Shown here: one piece after another, positions 5,781 through 6,278 of the stretch
Numbering within the stretch: the stretch's first letter is position 1
Layout: every line of letters begins with the position of its first letter
Assembly: GCA_943330925.2 (NCBI GenBank)
Contig: CALQJP020000152.1
Span: 1 to 6,278 of the forward strand
From: Chryseobacterium gleum
Lineage (GTDB): Bacteria > Bacteroidota > Bacteroidia > Flavobacteriales_D > Sanyastnellaceae
Direction of reading: 5' to 3'
Length of the DNA: 6,278 nt
Translations under genes and position numbers: made by a program
Notes under the pieces: model-generated
What the model saw: the letters and a program-made list of their open reading frames with translations, nothing else
The model's database searches: none
Told to the model about the DNA's origin: nothing

Positions 5781-6278
5781 TTAGCCCAACACCACATCGA
5801 GCGCATGTTGCATAGCTGCAATGGTGCGGTCTAGATCTTCTGTAGTGTGCGCTGCCGATACAAATCCAACCTCGTATCCACTCGGCCCGAGGTATATGCC
5901 TTGTTCGAGCAGTGATCGGTGGAACGGCGCAAACTTCTGCATCTCTTCGCTGTCAATCTCGTCGCTGCGGCGAATGGCTTTTTGATCAGAAAAGGTCACC
6001 CAGAAAATACTGCCCATGCTGAACATGTTGAACTTGTAGTTCTTGCCGCGTGCATAGCTCAGTACGTTGTTCACGAGGTAGTCGGTTTTTTCTTTCAGCT
6101 CTTCATAGAAACCCGGGCGCAAACATTCGGTCAATTGTGCAATACCTGCAGCCATCGCCACCGGATTGCCGCTCAGTGTTCCTGCCTGGTATACGGGACC
6201 TTCGGGTGCTACATGGCTCATCACCTCTGCAGTCGATGCGTAGGCGCCAACGGGCAAACCACCACCGATGATTTTACC
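5781..6278 (-). CDS. hemL: glutamate-1-semialdehyde 2,1-aminomutase, C-terminal part
   Basis: The last 165 codons of a leftward gene cut by the right edge. HemL converts glutamate-1-semialdehyde to 5-aminolevulinate using pyridoxal phosphate (or pyridoxamine phosphate), the last step of the C5 route to heme precursors in the cytoplasm. The visible part begins GKIIGGGLPVGAY, in which Lys2 (bases 6273-6275) corresponds to the PLP-binding lysine. It continues with GPVYQAGTLSGNPVAMAAG, the strongest family signature, and ends with the small C-terminal domain (LEQGIYLGPSGYEVGFVSAAHTTEDLDRTI). Family length is about 430, so roughly 265 residues lie outside. After GAY this copy has ASTAEVM where many homologues have GGRREIM, a modest substitution. 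The stop is TAA at 5783-5781. Heme supply is relevant to the diheme enzymes nearby, but the gene is separate and convergent, so no link is claimed. Confidence 0.95.
   Translation of the reverse strand, partial: GKIIGGGLPVGAYASTAEVMSHVAPEGPVYQAGTLSGNPVAMAAGIAQLTECLRPGFYEELKEKTDYLVNNVLSYARGKNYKFNMFSMGSIFWVTFSDQKAIRRSDEIDSEEMQKFAPFHRSLLEQGIYLGPSGYEVGFVSAAHTTEDLDRTIAAMQHALDVVLG

Overview
The window looks like chromosome of a Bacteroidota bacterium, probably near Flavobacteriales. The grounds are: two clear TAnnTTTG-type -7 promoter boxes (the Bacteroidota housekeeping sigma pattern), a lack of Shine-Dalgarno sequences, three consecutive lipoprotein-type diheme/MbnP genes in the arrangement seen in this phylum, and a RecB/UvrD-like helicase that starts directly with its Walker A motif. 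Gene density is very high, with several start/stop overlaps and no gene-free stretch above about 110 bases. No mobile element, CRISPR array, tRNA or rRNA is visible.

Left edge (1-237): the first 43 codons of a leftward UvrD/RecB-type helicase, then a short divergent intergenic region holding a good promoter (185-213) for the rightward operon. Main operon (238-3609): an MbnP-family lipoprotein with the WxW motif, two MauG/MbnH-type diheme c-type cytochromes (also predicted lipoproteins), and a YkgJ-family CxxCxxCC protein. These four are joined by 4-, 4- and 1-base overlaps. In characterised methanotroph homologues, MbnH oxidises the first Trp of the MbnP WxW motif to kynurenine, which allows MbnP to bind Cu(I). 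The inference here is a cell-envelope copper-handling system with no methanobactin genes in view, and with two dissimilar oxidases for one MbnP.

Middle (3610-4403): a 107-base spacer with a near-perfect 21-base palindrome precedes a ComF-family phosphoribosyltransferase gene. Next (4427-5778): two overlapping membrane-associated genes, a secreted or membrane protein of unknown function preceded by a TAnnTTTG box almost touching its start codon, and a polytopic membrane protein that resembles a UbiA-type prenyltransferase stripped of its acidic motifs. Right edge (5781-6278): the C-terminal 165 codons of hemL (glutamate-1-semialdehyde aminomutase) on the minus strand, beginning in view at the PLP lysine and converging on the preceding gene with a 2-base gap.

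The most interesting element is the mbnP-mbnH-mbnH-ykgJ operon. Both diheme enzymes carry a Tyr where classical bacterial cytochrome c peroxidases have the axial Met of the C-terminal heme. Only the second keeps the Trp that lies between the hemes in MauG; the first has Met there. This suggests a split of roles between the two enzymes.
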